Assembly: GCA_023634235.1 (NCBI GenBank)
Contig: JAMKCF010000012.1
Location: 443,501 to 507,500, forward strand
DNA: 64,000 nt
Direction of reading: 5' to 3'
Origin: Pisaster brevispinus
Lineage: Eukaryota; Echinodermata; Asteroidea; Forcipulatida; Asteriidae
The notes beneath the pieces were generated by a model, which made no database searches, had not been told where the DNA came from, and saw only the letters and a list, made by a program, of their open reading frames with translations. Below, piece after piece: positions 12,684 to 24,399 of this stretch (positions are counted from its first letter, which is position 1; each line of letters begins with the position of its first letter). The position numbers and the translations under genes are program-made.

Positions 12684-14160
12684 TGTATAGAGAGAGACAA
12701 CCATTATCGGTAAATTGTATATTTTGTATATTGTATAAAAGTTGATGTGTTTATTTTAAGAGATAACTTATTAATGATATTGTTCACATATTAAGCCAGA
12801 GTTATGTCTTCTGTATAAGACAGACCCAGTGTGTCTGATATAACGACATCAACACCCAGTATTTTAAAGATAAACTAAACTATTGTCACAAAACAAGCTA
12901 TTTTCTATCCTAAATCGACTTGCATTGTACATGGTGTGAAGTGAGCCATTGTTGATTTTTTTTTAAATGAATTACAACCTACTTTTTACTGTAACTGTTA
13001 TTATATGATTGTTTTTAAGCTAGTTTCTGAATACTTCACAATGTACATCCACTTGAGTTCGCCTTCGGGTCTGATCCAATGATATTGTTACTATTCTCCC
13101 ATCGCCTAGGTCATCGGCCCTTCAACTATAATTTATTGTACATGTATTTATGAAAATGCACACAATTCACATAGTCCTGCTGCACAGTTATATACAGTGT
13201 ACAGTGGTCAGTTTCAACCAAACAATCAGTCATTTTTCCAAACACCCATATTATCCTGTTTACTTTTACAAAGTTCACTCACTTTCCCCTGTAATCAGCA
13301 ACAGAACATCACAAAGAATTCCAACTGGGTCTATGAACATGTAGTAGATAGTTTCAGATCAGATTTTAGAATATTTAGAAGAATGATTTCCCCCCCCCCC
13401 CAACTTTTACCGGTTTTTGTCTGGTCTCAATTTCATAGAGCTGTAAACAGAAAATTTTGCTTAGCAGTTTTCTGCGAGCAAAAAATGTAAGCAGAATACT
13501 AGTCACAGATGGTAGGGCCTACATGTGGAGTGGTGCTTTGACTGGCCTTTTTAGCTGGTAAGCATATTGTGTTGTGCTAAGCTCCTTTTGAGCTTAAAGC
13601 AGCACTTGAACTTGGGCCCTGGTTGTAGGCGTGGCAACAGTACCCGCGGACACCGTGTATAGTCGTTCATTTAGAACTAGACATTTTCATTAGGGGAGGG
13701 GCAAAGACATAATTTGGGTGGGGCCACTTCGTTTAAATCTAATTAAGTATTATTTAAATCTTCTGTTTCATCGTGTATTTAACACCAAAATGTAACTTTA
13801 TATCCCAGCACGTGGAAGAATAACTCTTTATCTATTTCACCTAACAAAGTTTTTGTTAAGGTTTTGTATGTATTTTGTGCAATTTTGTACACATTTATTA
13901 TACATTTGTACAATATTTGTAAGAAACCAAGTCAACTTGCCACTTTTGCTCTATGCCGTTTTTTATGAACGTTGTGACGTCATCAAGTTGGAGAGTTGCC
14001 GAGCTCCTGTTTTGTTTAATTTATGTGTTTCATATTAGCACAGTGTTTGTTTATTTATGCTGAAAATTAAGATTAGGTTGTATTTTGATGTCGGTGGCTT
14101 TTTAATGTCGGTGACTTGTATTAATGCCGGCGACTGTTTAATGTTGGAATCAAAATAAAC
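12684..14160 (+). other. Probable 3' UTR of the phosphatase gene
   Basis: No coding frame follows the stop. AATAAA at 14154-14159 is a plausible polyadenylation signal. The stretch contains ATTTA-type AU-rich words, a perfect TGACGTCA at 13975-13982, and a MITE at 13423-13620. The extent is inferred. Confidence 0.4.
13423..13620. mobile_element. MITE of the GGGCCCAATTTCAT family
   Basis: The left end reads GGTCTCAATTTCATAGAGCTG; the right end, inverted, reads AGGGCCCAAGTTCAAGTGCTG. The interior holds several short GCTTAGCA/TGCTAAGC palindromes. At 198 bp it is nearly the same length as the copy at 19575-19771. Confidence 0.6.
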
Positions 14161-17100
14161 ATCGAATGTAAACTACTATCAACATTTTGACTTAATCCAT
14201 CTATTTCTTGTTAATTACTCAATCAAGTCTCTTCTATATTATTTATATCTGTGTTTGACCAATAGCTCTTGAAATTTTAATCCAAATTTCAAATGGACGA
14301 CAGCATTCGTCAAAACGTTTACGACTCAAACTTCCCATGGCACGAGAGGGCGCAATAGTTAATCATTAATCAGGGTACACCCCACTCAATGGGGAGAAAA
14401 CGGAGCGCCGACCTCATTAACATTTTGTAGGCCCTCAAAATATTATATTCTAGACAAATTTGAGACCCCAATAAAAGGCATTCAGTGTATAAGTTTTGCC
14501 CAATTGTGACCTGGGGGTTGTTGACTTCCAACTAGAGGTATTTTGGATGACATATAGGCCCTGGAATAAATGGTCTTATTTGCAGAGGGGTGTTTTATTT
14601 GGAGGGGGAATAACTCGACGGGCCTTGGGACATCCAATATCAAATTGAGCAGAGAATAAAAGTTCAAAAGTCAATGGATTATTTCCCCATACAGTAAAAA
14701 GCTGTGAGACTAGCTTCTAATGTTGTTGTTTTTGTATTTTTGAATATTTAGAATTTTGCACTGTATGCTATGACAGTTTATTTTAATTTCAGAGCTGTAC
14801 AGTCATCGACCTTGCAACGTCATAGCCCGCGTTTTTGCCAAACGAGGTAGGAAAAATATCGAAAGCCAAAAATGCCAAGCAAAAACAGAAAGCCACAGTT
14901 TTTAACAATGTTTCAAAAATAGTGGTGAATTTGTTGGAAACAAAGCAACCAATCATGGGAGGTAGTTTGCAGAAATTGTTGAATCCGGCTGTCCATCAAC
15001 CAGCGCGGTTTGTTGACCAACAATGGCAAGGTCTAATGAGAGGGTTGCAAAAACTTGCAATTAAAAGCCGTTTCGGTCAACAACAAAAACAACAATAACA
15101 ACAACGCATGTGCTCACACAGGGTGCCAGACTAGACAGCACATTGGGTTGTGTTACGATTTGACAAAAAATGTCGTACCTCTCTCAATGACACAACTTAG
15201 GCCTTCTCTGTCACCAACATATCATTCCAAGTAAACTGCTGTACAAACAAAAACAAAAGGTCTGAACTGGCCCTATAAGTAAAAATGGTAAAACGAAATA
15301 ACTACAGTCGAGAACTGCTCTCATCAGAGTTGCAGCATTCGAATACTCAAACACGAGTACGTCTTGTTTGTACTTGTACCCACCCCCAAGTCCCCACTTG
15401 GTACTTGACTCGATCGCCCTCTATGGTCAGAGTTGTTGATTCGAGTCGCTGACTTGGACTCGGGTTGCCAGTTGCCTTGACTTGGGGAAAAAGACTTGTT
15501 TACAACACTGTATACGGTCCTACTCACAGTTACTCTTATTCATGTACTCATGAAACTCCGATCTATGGATATGACTTATGCAACTTGCTAAGTGTGAAAG
15601 TGAAACAACCACAGTTTCCAAAGTGTAGTTAAAAAAAAAAGAATAATCAAATTAATCTCCGTAGAGGGCGCTATTTAAATGACAAAGTGTTGATCGAGCC
15701 TCTTGCTGTAGAGCCTAGTGTTTGATAATGAAGTCATTTTCGCTCATGTCAGAAGAAACTCTGTACTAAGTTTATGAAGAAAATGTTTACATTATTTGAT
15801 TTGGGGATTTACTTTTAGACAACAACAACGAACCGAAGTAGGTGCCTAAATTCTCTTCCAGAAGTCAATCCCTGTCACCATCAACATTTACAACAATATA
15901 CTCAATATTAAAAAAACAGCTGCACTCACGGGAGCTTTTTCCTCGCTCTACTCGCCTAGTCTACAAAGTAAATTAGCAATTACTGTGCGTTGTAAAAAAA
16001 AATGGTTTTACTTTCAACGTGGATCGGAGTTCTTTCGAAATAGTCACAGAAACTACACCATGAATTGTGGGAAAACCCCACCTACTTAATATTAATTTTT
16101 GATCAAACCGTTGGGTTCCGATAGTGAAAGTATTACCAAACTTACCACTTTATTTCAGGAACTTACTCATTGTGGATTACAATAGCGAAAGGTTAACACC
16201 ACGTCCAATTGCAGCATGCTTTAGACTTCTTGTTAAACCAAGAAATAGCTAACCATTCACCACCAAGAGCAAACACCAAACGAAATACGTAAGACGAATG
16301 GATCAGGACCAGACTCTCCTGTAGCTCCGATGACAGTAAGTTGAACGAACAATCAAACTAACATAACAAGTTACCGGTATAAAAATATGTACCGAACTCA
16401 CTGGAGGAAGATACTGCGAACAACCCGCTGATGATGACAACAGCTACAAATTTAGTTCCTTATTGCAACAAACTTGAGCTCCCTGCCTATAAGCAGGTTC
16501 GATTCTACCAATGTCCCTTTTGCGACTCAGCTTTGGTTTTGGCTCCGACTTGGCCCTCATCGGCAATTATTTGAAATGTGGACGGGACTTAAAGGAAAAG
16601 TATACCTTTGGATTGTGAAGCCGTTCGATTGTTTTAATCCTATATAAATGTAGATCTACATAAAATAAAACTAACCTTTGCAAATTTCATTTCAAAAGGT
16701 GGTTTTTGAGATATCGCCAAAAAGATATGGAATGGTTATGTCCACGCAGGAATAATAATCCGTAAAGTGGAATACACAATCTGAGAAACGTTTCATGCAG
16801 AAACGTTTCTCAAATTGAAATGTGTTTGAATCCGCTTTCACTGAAACCAAGTTTCTTAGAAGGGAATGCAGTTTCTCAAAATTTTATCAACAGCTGCAGT
16901 GCTTCTTACCAAGTAAGTTTTTGTGGTCAATAATTTATAAAATAGGCAGACGGTGCCAGAGCCGGTAGGAAGCCTAAGCCGTGGTTTCAAAAACGCCCAA
17001 TGAATGTTAATCAAGACGTAGACGGAACCAGTCTATGCACATAGGACGATCAAAAGAAGGACCAGACCCTGCTCTATGACGACAAATTTAGCGAAAGTTA

Positions 17101-17368
17101 AATCCCTTTCAATCCATGTCAAGCCAACTACGTACACTTTTTGTACTTAAACTTCAATCCTCAGAATGCAAGATTATCACCATGCAACTGTTCCCCCTCC
17201 CCTTCTCTCTCTCTCTGTAGAATGTTTGGTAATACTGTTCCCTACTATCGAAAGATGTTCCATTGAGGAAGATGTTTCGACGCTCCAAGAGAACCCGTGA
17301 ACAGAGGATGACAAGACTCCAAACAGTATAGTTACGTATATAAGTAAACCCAGAACACATCAACAAAC
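14161..17368. other. Intergenic; one small Lys/Gln-rich frame and repeat debris
   Basis: A 3' splice-like pyrimidine tract and CAG end at 14792. After it, an open frame runs 14835-15098 (+), 87 codons, rich in Lys and Gln and lacking an early ATG; no domain was recognised and no partner exon found. 15335-15490 is a degenerate repeat of GACTTG/GACTCG words. 16490-17010 contains pieces resembling the element at 40085-40225. No gene is supported. Confidence 0.35.
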
Positions 17369-18553
17369 ATGGCTACTGAAACAACAAATTCAACTCAGGC
17401 GAATCTTTCAATTTCCACTAGCACTAAGCTCACTTCGGATTCCGTATCTGGACCTACACCATCGGAGCAGCCGGATTTTTCCTCCATTTATACTAGTACC
17501 ACATCAATAAGCAACACTATTTCCGGAGTTTCTGAAGCCAGTGCCAGTGTGTCTTCTTGGTCGCATCCGAAGCCCAGCATTGATCTACAGTTGATCATAC
17601 CTCTTTGTGTGGCCACTGGAATTGTATCTTGTATCATCATTGGTCTATGTTGCTTCATGAAGAGAAACAAGTATGTCAACTTTCCTAACTTCCTGATTTT
17701 ATTTCCTAACAAATAAAAAGTGCAGTTCGTTTTCCCGATGGGTAAAAACACAAAAGAGAACTTTGTCAGAAATTAAAAACAAAGCTTATAGAAATATCTT
17801 CAGAATTTAAATTACTCCCGAAAACTAGGTCTTTCGGTAATATTTAAATGTCAGAAAATGACTCATCCAACTTTACACACAGTAGCAATCGAGGTTGGAG
17901 TCCCATCTTTAACAGAACAGTTTGCTAATAATCATGATGGTTAAGGTGCACCAGACTATTTCCCGGTAGACCAATAGTGGCAATAATAATTTATACCTAA
18001 AAACGGATCTCTCTCATTTTTCTTTGCAAGTTTGATGCCGAGCTTCAATCGTGGTAAAAGACGTCCTATGAATGTAAGGAGACGATATCCAAAATCACAA
18101 CCCAGTCAAGAGGCTCCTCGTGCTGCAGTCTTAACTTTGCACAAACGGTACTCCATATCGGCACCAGATCTACAGTGTGCGACCTCATTCTACTCCTACC
18201 CAGCCTTCATCACCACAAAGCAGAGGTTAATACAAATCCGACCGCCAGCCGAAAAGGTCCCGAATAACTCCGAGCACTCAACCGATGGCAGTCTTGTAGA
18301 CATTCGATTGACTCAGAATAAGACTTTTACTCAGAGGGGTCAAGATGCTTATATGCTTGGACAAGAACTGAACATGGTGACATCAAAACCCCACCCGATA
18401 ATCAACATATCAGACCCGCATATCTATCAGAGTGTTCATGTGGCTTACAACAAGAAGTCAGATGGTGGGCAATTTGCTTCGATTGGTAAACGGCGCTCAT
18501 CGCAGGCTAGAGTAGGCCAGGTTCAGTTAACCCAACTGTGGGATCAAAACTAA
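17369..18553 (+). CDS. Ser/Thr-rich single-pass membrane protein, family unknown
   Basis: Two exons, 17369-17670 and 18031-18553, join in phase 2 with GT-AG borders to give 274 aa. The start has a good context (AAC before ATGG) and an in-frame TAA lies a few codons upstream. Residues 1-70 are rich in Ser and Thr with two N-glycosylation sequons near residues 7 and 12. A hydrophobic segment spans about 75-96 (LIIPLCVATGIVSCIIIGLC), followed by basic residues. The remaining cytoplasmic tail is Arg-rich near the membrane and contains KRYSISAPDL. No signal peptide is evident, so it would be a type III protein unless an upstream exon exists. I do not recognise the family. A second in-phase last exon may exist at 19472-19697. 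Confidence 0.6.
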
Positions 18554-19471
18554 GTGCTTTGAGATTGAATTAATGCATGAATGTCAAGGTTTAATTACAA
18601 CCCAAACTTCCAAACTGTAATTATAAGCTCCTTTTCTCTCTCAGTGTTTAGATCTAAGCACTCAAACAGTACAGTACTTTCATTTTCAAGTGTAGAGTGT
18701 ATAGTGTAGACTTGTAACAATTAAAACACTGAGAAGTTTCATATCATTAACAGGAAGAATCAAAATGTGCTGATTCATGTTTGTCTAAATAATTGAGCTA
18801 TGTAAATGCTGATAAATTTTTGTTCAAAATTAAGTTGATCACCTTTCAAGAGAAATTACATTTTTAACATTGTTTTACTTTGTTAGAAAATTTAAATATA
18901 AAGGAGGAACTTTTAATCTCAATGGTCATGTATGTGCTCCAGTTAATAATACACAAAGTACGGAGCCAAATGACAATGAGGTTGACTGTAATCGATTAGT
19001 AACCACGTGAACGTGGTTATTGAGGGGCACCATAATTGATTCCATCAACTCCTTTTTAATTTTCGCAACTTACAAAGTATTGCGTTATGAAAACAGTCAG
19101 GTTTAATAACTGTGTAAATAGCAATTAAGTATTGACAACTTCACACCGCTACATGTGTATAATTTCCCACATTATTAGAAGGCTTTGTAGTTGCTTAAGT
19201 TTTCACTACTATAGGTTCATTGTCATCACTGTAAATCTACTCCCTCTCGTCACCACAATCATCCAATGACGCATCAAGTGGGTGGGGCATCAGAGTGGGG
19301 GAACTCTTAACTCAACATATTGGGGAATTTTTTTAGAAGGGTTTAGAGCCATTACTTTCTTCCAAGAACTACTGCCGCAACCGTCATCGTGGGTCAAAGT
19401 CATGCAGAGAAATAAATGATTAATTAAGAAAATCTGTGAATTTTCTTGATTTGATTTATGTGTTACCTCAG
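18554..19471. other. 3' UTR or intron between the two candidate last exons
   Basis: AT-rich, with no coding frame of note and no recognisable element. It is either the 3' UTR of the first form or intron for the second. Confidence 0.4.
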
Positions 19472-19697
19472 GCCTGGCATTTCACGAGAGGGCAATTTCA
19501 AATATAGAAGGTCGCTCTCATTAGGAAATCTTTACGATAAGGGAACATTTGAAAGAGCACGAAAGCCAAGACTAGGACCCAATTTCGTAGAGCTTCTTAA
19601 GACAAAAAAACAAGTACATGTAAGCACAGCAAAATTAAGCTCAAGTACCAGACTAAGATTACCAGCTAAATTTCCATGTCACATGTTCAATCTGTGA
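19472..19697 (+). CDS. Possible alternative last exon of the membrane-protein gene
   Basis: A pyrimidine tract and CAG precede 19472. Joining exon 17369-17670 (phase 2) to 19472 keeps the frame and gives a 175-aa form whose tail reads KPGISREGNFKYRRSLSLGN and onward. RRSLSLGNL resembles KRYSISAPDL of the other tail in pattern (basic-Ser-x-Ser-x-x-[DN]-L). From 19575 the exon enters a MITE, whose inverted repeat encodes GPNFVELL; the stop at 19695 is inside the MITE. It could instead be an internal frame that is never spliced. Confidence 0.35.
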
Positions 19698-19771
19698 CTG
19701 GCACCCTTCTTAGTTTTGCTTAGCGGAAAATGTTTAAGCAATTTTTGCTACTGCTAAATGAAATTTGGCCA
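19575..19771. mobile_element. MITE of the GGGCCCAATTTCAT family, overlapping a candidate exon
   Basis: The left end reads GGACCCAATTTCGTAGAGC and the right end, inverted, reads GGCCAAATTTCATTTAGCAG. The interior has the AGCAAAATTAAGC/GCTTAGC words typical of the copies at 13423 and 43587. Length is 197 bp. Confidence 0.65.
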
Positions 19772-20036
19772 AGGGCAACAGAGACCATGGCCTCCGTGTA
19801 ATTCAAGGCCTGTCCTCTGCAATGAAGTTCGCTGTATTTTTTATTATAAGCAATACATCCAAAAATAAGTGATTCCCAACTAAAGAACAAAGAAAACAAT
19901 TTGTTAAAACAATGTTTTTTGTTTCCGTCTTTGTCACGATATCGTTAGTTTCCCCCTTTTTGCCCTATGAGTACAATGGGCTATCGAAAGTAGGAAGTAA
20001 GATCAATTTTTGCAGTACAGATTTTACCCAATGGGT

Positions 20037-21643
20037 TGTTTAAGGGGGATGGGGTGTGTGTTTTTTTAAACCTAGTACGCTGATTATTTTAAAGCTAATT
20101 GGTCACTTTTTAAATTAATCAGTTATTACTCATTCTTTCCGCAATAACTTTATCCATTTGTCGCTGGTAGCCTATACACGTAACTGTCATTATTTTGTGT
20201 ATTTTCTGTGTAATGTGTTCAGAGAAACTGTGCAGGTTTGGTGGTCCGTGTACTAAGATGTAGATTTCCTTGAAAATAGGCAAAACACTGTACTACAAAG
20301 AATACATTTGAGTTTTTTATATCAACATTTGTTTACGTCCTCATAAAAACAGCAGTAGACGAAGAGCTGGATTGTTTGTCACATGACAAACACTATAGGT
20401 GTTTTAGAACACATCAAATGGTTTTACATTTATACAAGAACGTACCTGTTACATTTACACAATGATTTGTTTATAGAACCAATTGCATGTAGAGAGCTAT
20501 ATGCTTAACTACATATTAAGGAGGAACATTACTGAAGCAACATTTAATAGTGTGTATTGATTACGAAAGAGCATAATTTGCTAATAAAACACATGTTTAC
20601 GCAAGGTATACATATGCTATTCATGTTATTTTATGTTATGTATACAATTTACTTTTGAAAGTATTTAACATAATTTAAAAGTTGGATTCTCAATATATTG
20701 GTATTGATCACAATTAAACCAATGTTGATCTCCGATTGTATTTTCTTAGTTATCAGAAGTCATACACATCAATAAAAGCAGATGCGCATATCAGCAAAAC
20801 ATCCTCTTGTATTCCCTTTTCACCATCAATCCACCAGAAGCGTAAAACGAGGGACAAACCACGTTCAACCTGACACACCAGCGATTCTGTATAGGCGCCT
20901 GGTGGCGCTGTTTAAGGGTGTTTGTGTGTTTTTCTAACTTTAGTTTACTGATTATTTTTACGCTTCTAGTGGTCAATTTTAGATTAATTAATAATTACTA
21001 TACTAATTCCTTTCGCAATATCTTAAAATCCCATCTGTCGCATGGCACACGTAACTTATATTATGAATTTTCTGTAATGTGTTCAGAGAAAAAGCTAGCA
21101 GGTTTAGTGCTAAGATGTAGATTTCTTTGAAAATTGGAAAAATACTACAAAGTGTAGGTTTGTTTTTTAAAAATCATATCAAGTTTTGTTTACGGCTTTT
21201 TAAAAACAGCAATAAATGAAGAGCCGAAATTGCTTGTCACCTTACAAACACTATGTGTTCGGGAACACATCAAATGTACCTGCTAACATCTTGTAGAAAA
21301 CTATAACTGCACATCAAGGATGCCGATTACTGAAGTAACATTATTGTGTATTGATTACGAAAGAGCATAGCTAATAAAAAAAATACTTACGCAATTAAAT
21401 GCAAATCATGTTGCCTTTATGTTTTTGTATTCAATGTATACTGTAGTTCTTTAAAGTTTTCAACAGGATTTAAAAGTTGGACTCTATAAATACCGGTATC
21501 GATCACATTTAAACAAATGATTGTTTTCAATTGTATTTTCTCAGTTATCAAAAGTCATACACATATCACAATAAGTAGATGCAAAACTTCCTGTTCTATT
21601 CCCTGTTCACTATCAATCCATAAGAATGTTAAAAGGAGATGGG
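20037..21643. repeat. Diverged tandem duplication, two copies of roughly 0.75-0.8 kb
   Basis: Copy 1 runs about 20037-20850 and copy 2 about 20909-21643, in the same orientation. Shared blocks in the same order include GTGTAATGTGTTCAGAGAAA, AAGATGTAGATTTC, GATTACGAAAGAGCATA, AAAAGTTGGA, TCACATTTAAAC-like words and AGTCATACACAT. Many substitutions and small gaps show the duplication is old. Neither copy encodes a protein I can recognise. Confidence 0.7.
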
Positions 21644-21840
21644 TCGCCAAAAAATCCAGATTTCTCCCAAAGCTTGTTGGAAGCGCTTAAAAATAGTTTC
21701 TTTGGATCATTCCATCTGCAACAGAGATAGCCTCAAAATCACCAACAACATAACTTTCTGAACTTGTCAGAATGCAATTCAATTACTGAACAACTGAAAA
21801 CAAAATTATTCAATAAGTAATCTACTCCGGTTAAGGAAAT

Positions 21841-21950
21841 CCATTTTCGTTTTTGTTTGTTTGTTGTTTTGTTTGTTTGGGTTTTTTTGTTTTGTTTGTT
21901 TGTTTGTTTGTTTGTTTGTTTTTGTTTGTTTTTTTTGGGGGGGGTTAATG
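21841..21950. repeat. (GTTT)n simple repeat
   Basis: Interrupted GTTT/GTTTT repeats end in a short G run. Confidence 0.9.
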
Positions 21951-24399
21951 CTGGGTCACCGGCCTAAAAAGTTTGCGGACCACAGGTTGGACTTCTTGTT
22001 GTAAGCCTTTCTAACCCCTCTTGTTACGACACGCTCTTATTGGACCTACCTCAAAAGATTACATCCAAAATTATTTGCCGTTACTAATTAAATAGGAAAC
22101 TTCATGGGTGTCCTAATTATGATTAAGAGTCATTGAAACGTAGTAAAGATAATAATTGAAAGTTAATACATAGGCCTCACCCAACCAAGAAATTAGACTC
22201 CTTCCAGTGACGTCTCAATAGATTCCACCCTAACACTCTGAGAAATCGTGTAAAATTTCATGCTTCACTTGCCGTTCCCGCTATCGTAGAAAGGAATAAT
22301 TATGAACATTGTTTTTTGCCTTGTGTTGTTAACGCATTGCACCGTAAGGACAGCATGGGACCAGAAAGTGGGTGCACACTCAGCCGTGTTTCTACCGCGT
22401 AATCCCCCTATTACTTGTCGGAGTCACGCTCGGTAAACCGCCCGGAAACTAATCGTATAATCTGACCACTATCGACACAACTCGCATGAAAGGACAAATC
22501 AAAATAATATTTTAAGCTTCCTCTTATGGTACAATCAGTGATTTGGCTGTTTAAGACGTTGTTTGTTCACCAACGGCTGCCGCTCGGTCGTCAGCGTCAT
22601 CCAGATAATTGTTTGTTTGGGTAACTGTGTTATGAAACAAGGCATTATTTTTCAAACCAATTCAAAATTAATTTAATCTGCATGGTATTAACTGGGGCAT
22701 GAATGAAAACACGGTTATCTTGTCAGATGGAAGTATGTTGAATGGTCTGAAATCGATTTATTGTCAGAGTCTTGTAAACATAATTTGACGAAGACCATTG
22801 AGTTAGTGTGGCAATTTAGTTGCATACAATAAGCGCGAACTAAGCTATTGTTTTCATATAGCCGAACGTCAATCAATATGCGGGAAAATACCTTGAAATT
22901 AATTCCAGCGAATAAAATAAACTGGGTTTTCGACCTTTTAAAACAAGAAGGAGGTCGGCAAAGAAGACGTCATTCAGCAGTGGGGTCACCAGTGGCACCT
23001 CGGTAGACTATTGGGTGCACGGTGGGCATGCTCGTGGGCACTCACGGAAGCCCTGGTGTAGCCTTTCCTCAACCGTCAAAATGAAGGGAGGACTGGGGTC
23101 GGTTGGTCCATGCAACAAGTGCTTACCACAGGGTCGGGCATTCCAATCTTATCTAAACAATTTTGGTGTGAAGGGAGAAGACGATATTGAAGGAATTGGG
23201 CCACACGAAAGCCAAACTGCCTAGTCTGTGTGGATTAGCTAATGCGGAAGTCAAATTTATTTACGGCAATTAATATTGAAAATTAATACGAGGTCAAAAA
23301 AGTAGGTCAGTCGACAGTTGTCGCTGATTTGTGTTCTGGAAGACGTAATGGCATGTCGATAATGTTGTTTTGTTGTCGATATGTATTTGCTGTCGCTGTT
23401 AGTGATGCTGATGTTGATGCCGTTCTCATTTGTTTTTAGCACTACTGCATGCCATTGTATTTGTAACTGTCCAGGTCGAAGTCATTGTCGTTGTCGTTGT
23501 CGTTACTGCATACCAACGTTGTAGGTATTTACATTTTCAGATGGAAAACACAAACTTCAATGTTTTAAATAAAATTCTCAGTTTTGAAATTCAGTTATCA
23601 CCGAGAGCTCGTCAACGAGCACCGATAAAGCAGTGGCGTAAATAGACATGTTCATACGGGGATGGGCAACGACATAATAATGGCGGGGCTACTTTATGCA
23701 TCTAACCATTCATTGGAGAATTGTCTCGATCTATTTGGGGGGCAAGAGGGCGTCGAGGGAGCGCCCCGCCCACTTCCCGCTGGTTATGGCCTCTTGTTTT
23801 CAAAATAACTGACAGGGCCTAAGCCGGAGCCCAAACCCAACCGTAGTTTCGACAACGCCATAATGAACCAAGAATTCTACCAATAGAATGACTCGGTGAG
23901 TTGTGTTAAATCCAAGCGTCCAATGAAGATGTCCAAGGCTGGTGTGCACAGTGCCTCATCCATCAACTCAACCTCGTTTATTCAGCCTCTCATAATGCTT
24001 AATAAATAATTAATGGCCCATCATCCTCCGTTTTTTAATGTGTGTACCGAGTTCGATTTTTTGCACGGGGAGAATGTAAATAGAACAAGTTGATGGGATT
24101 AAGGCCTCAGACGGGTGATTACAGCTTCCCTGTCATTCACGACACCCGTTGAAAACCACTTAAATACGGAGGCGTTACTCGCGTTAAGCTTTATACAGCC
24201 TGTCACCCCCGAAACACCATTTATCAAAAGCGAGTTTGACGATAAGTTGGTGGATCTTCGAAGAGTATCAATTGTCCAGCGTTTCATTTGGCATCTAATG
24301 ACATTGAAATCCACATTTAAAACTCTAGGTCGACAAATCTCTCGTGCAAAAAACTCTCACAGCAAAATTTCGAGAAAGAGCAAGTTGCCACTGTTCACC
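21951..24399. other. Upstream region of the Not homeobox gene
   Basis: No gene was recognised. 23640-23860 contains degraded repeat sequence, including a GGAGCCCAAACCCAACCGTAG end like that of the element at 40085-40225. 23480-23515 is a short GTCGTT run. The frame of the first Not exon stays open upstream to 24115, but the ATG at 24400 is the better start. Confidence 0.4.

Noticed and set aside
17154..17366. 70-codon minus-strand frame in front of the membrane-protein gene
   Set aside because: It lies opposite the presumed 5' region and has no protein-like features beyond chance.
23015..23224. 69-codon Gly/His-rich frame upstream of Not
   Set aside because: No recognisable motif, no splice context and repeat debris nearby.
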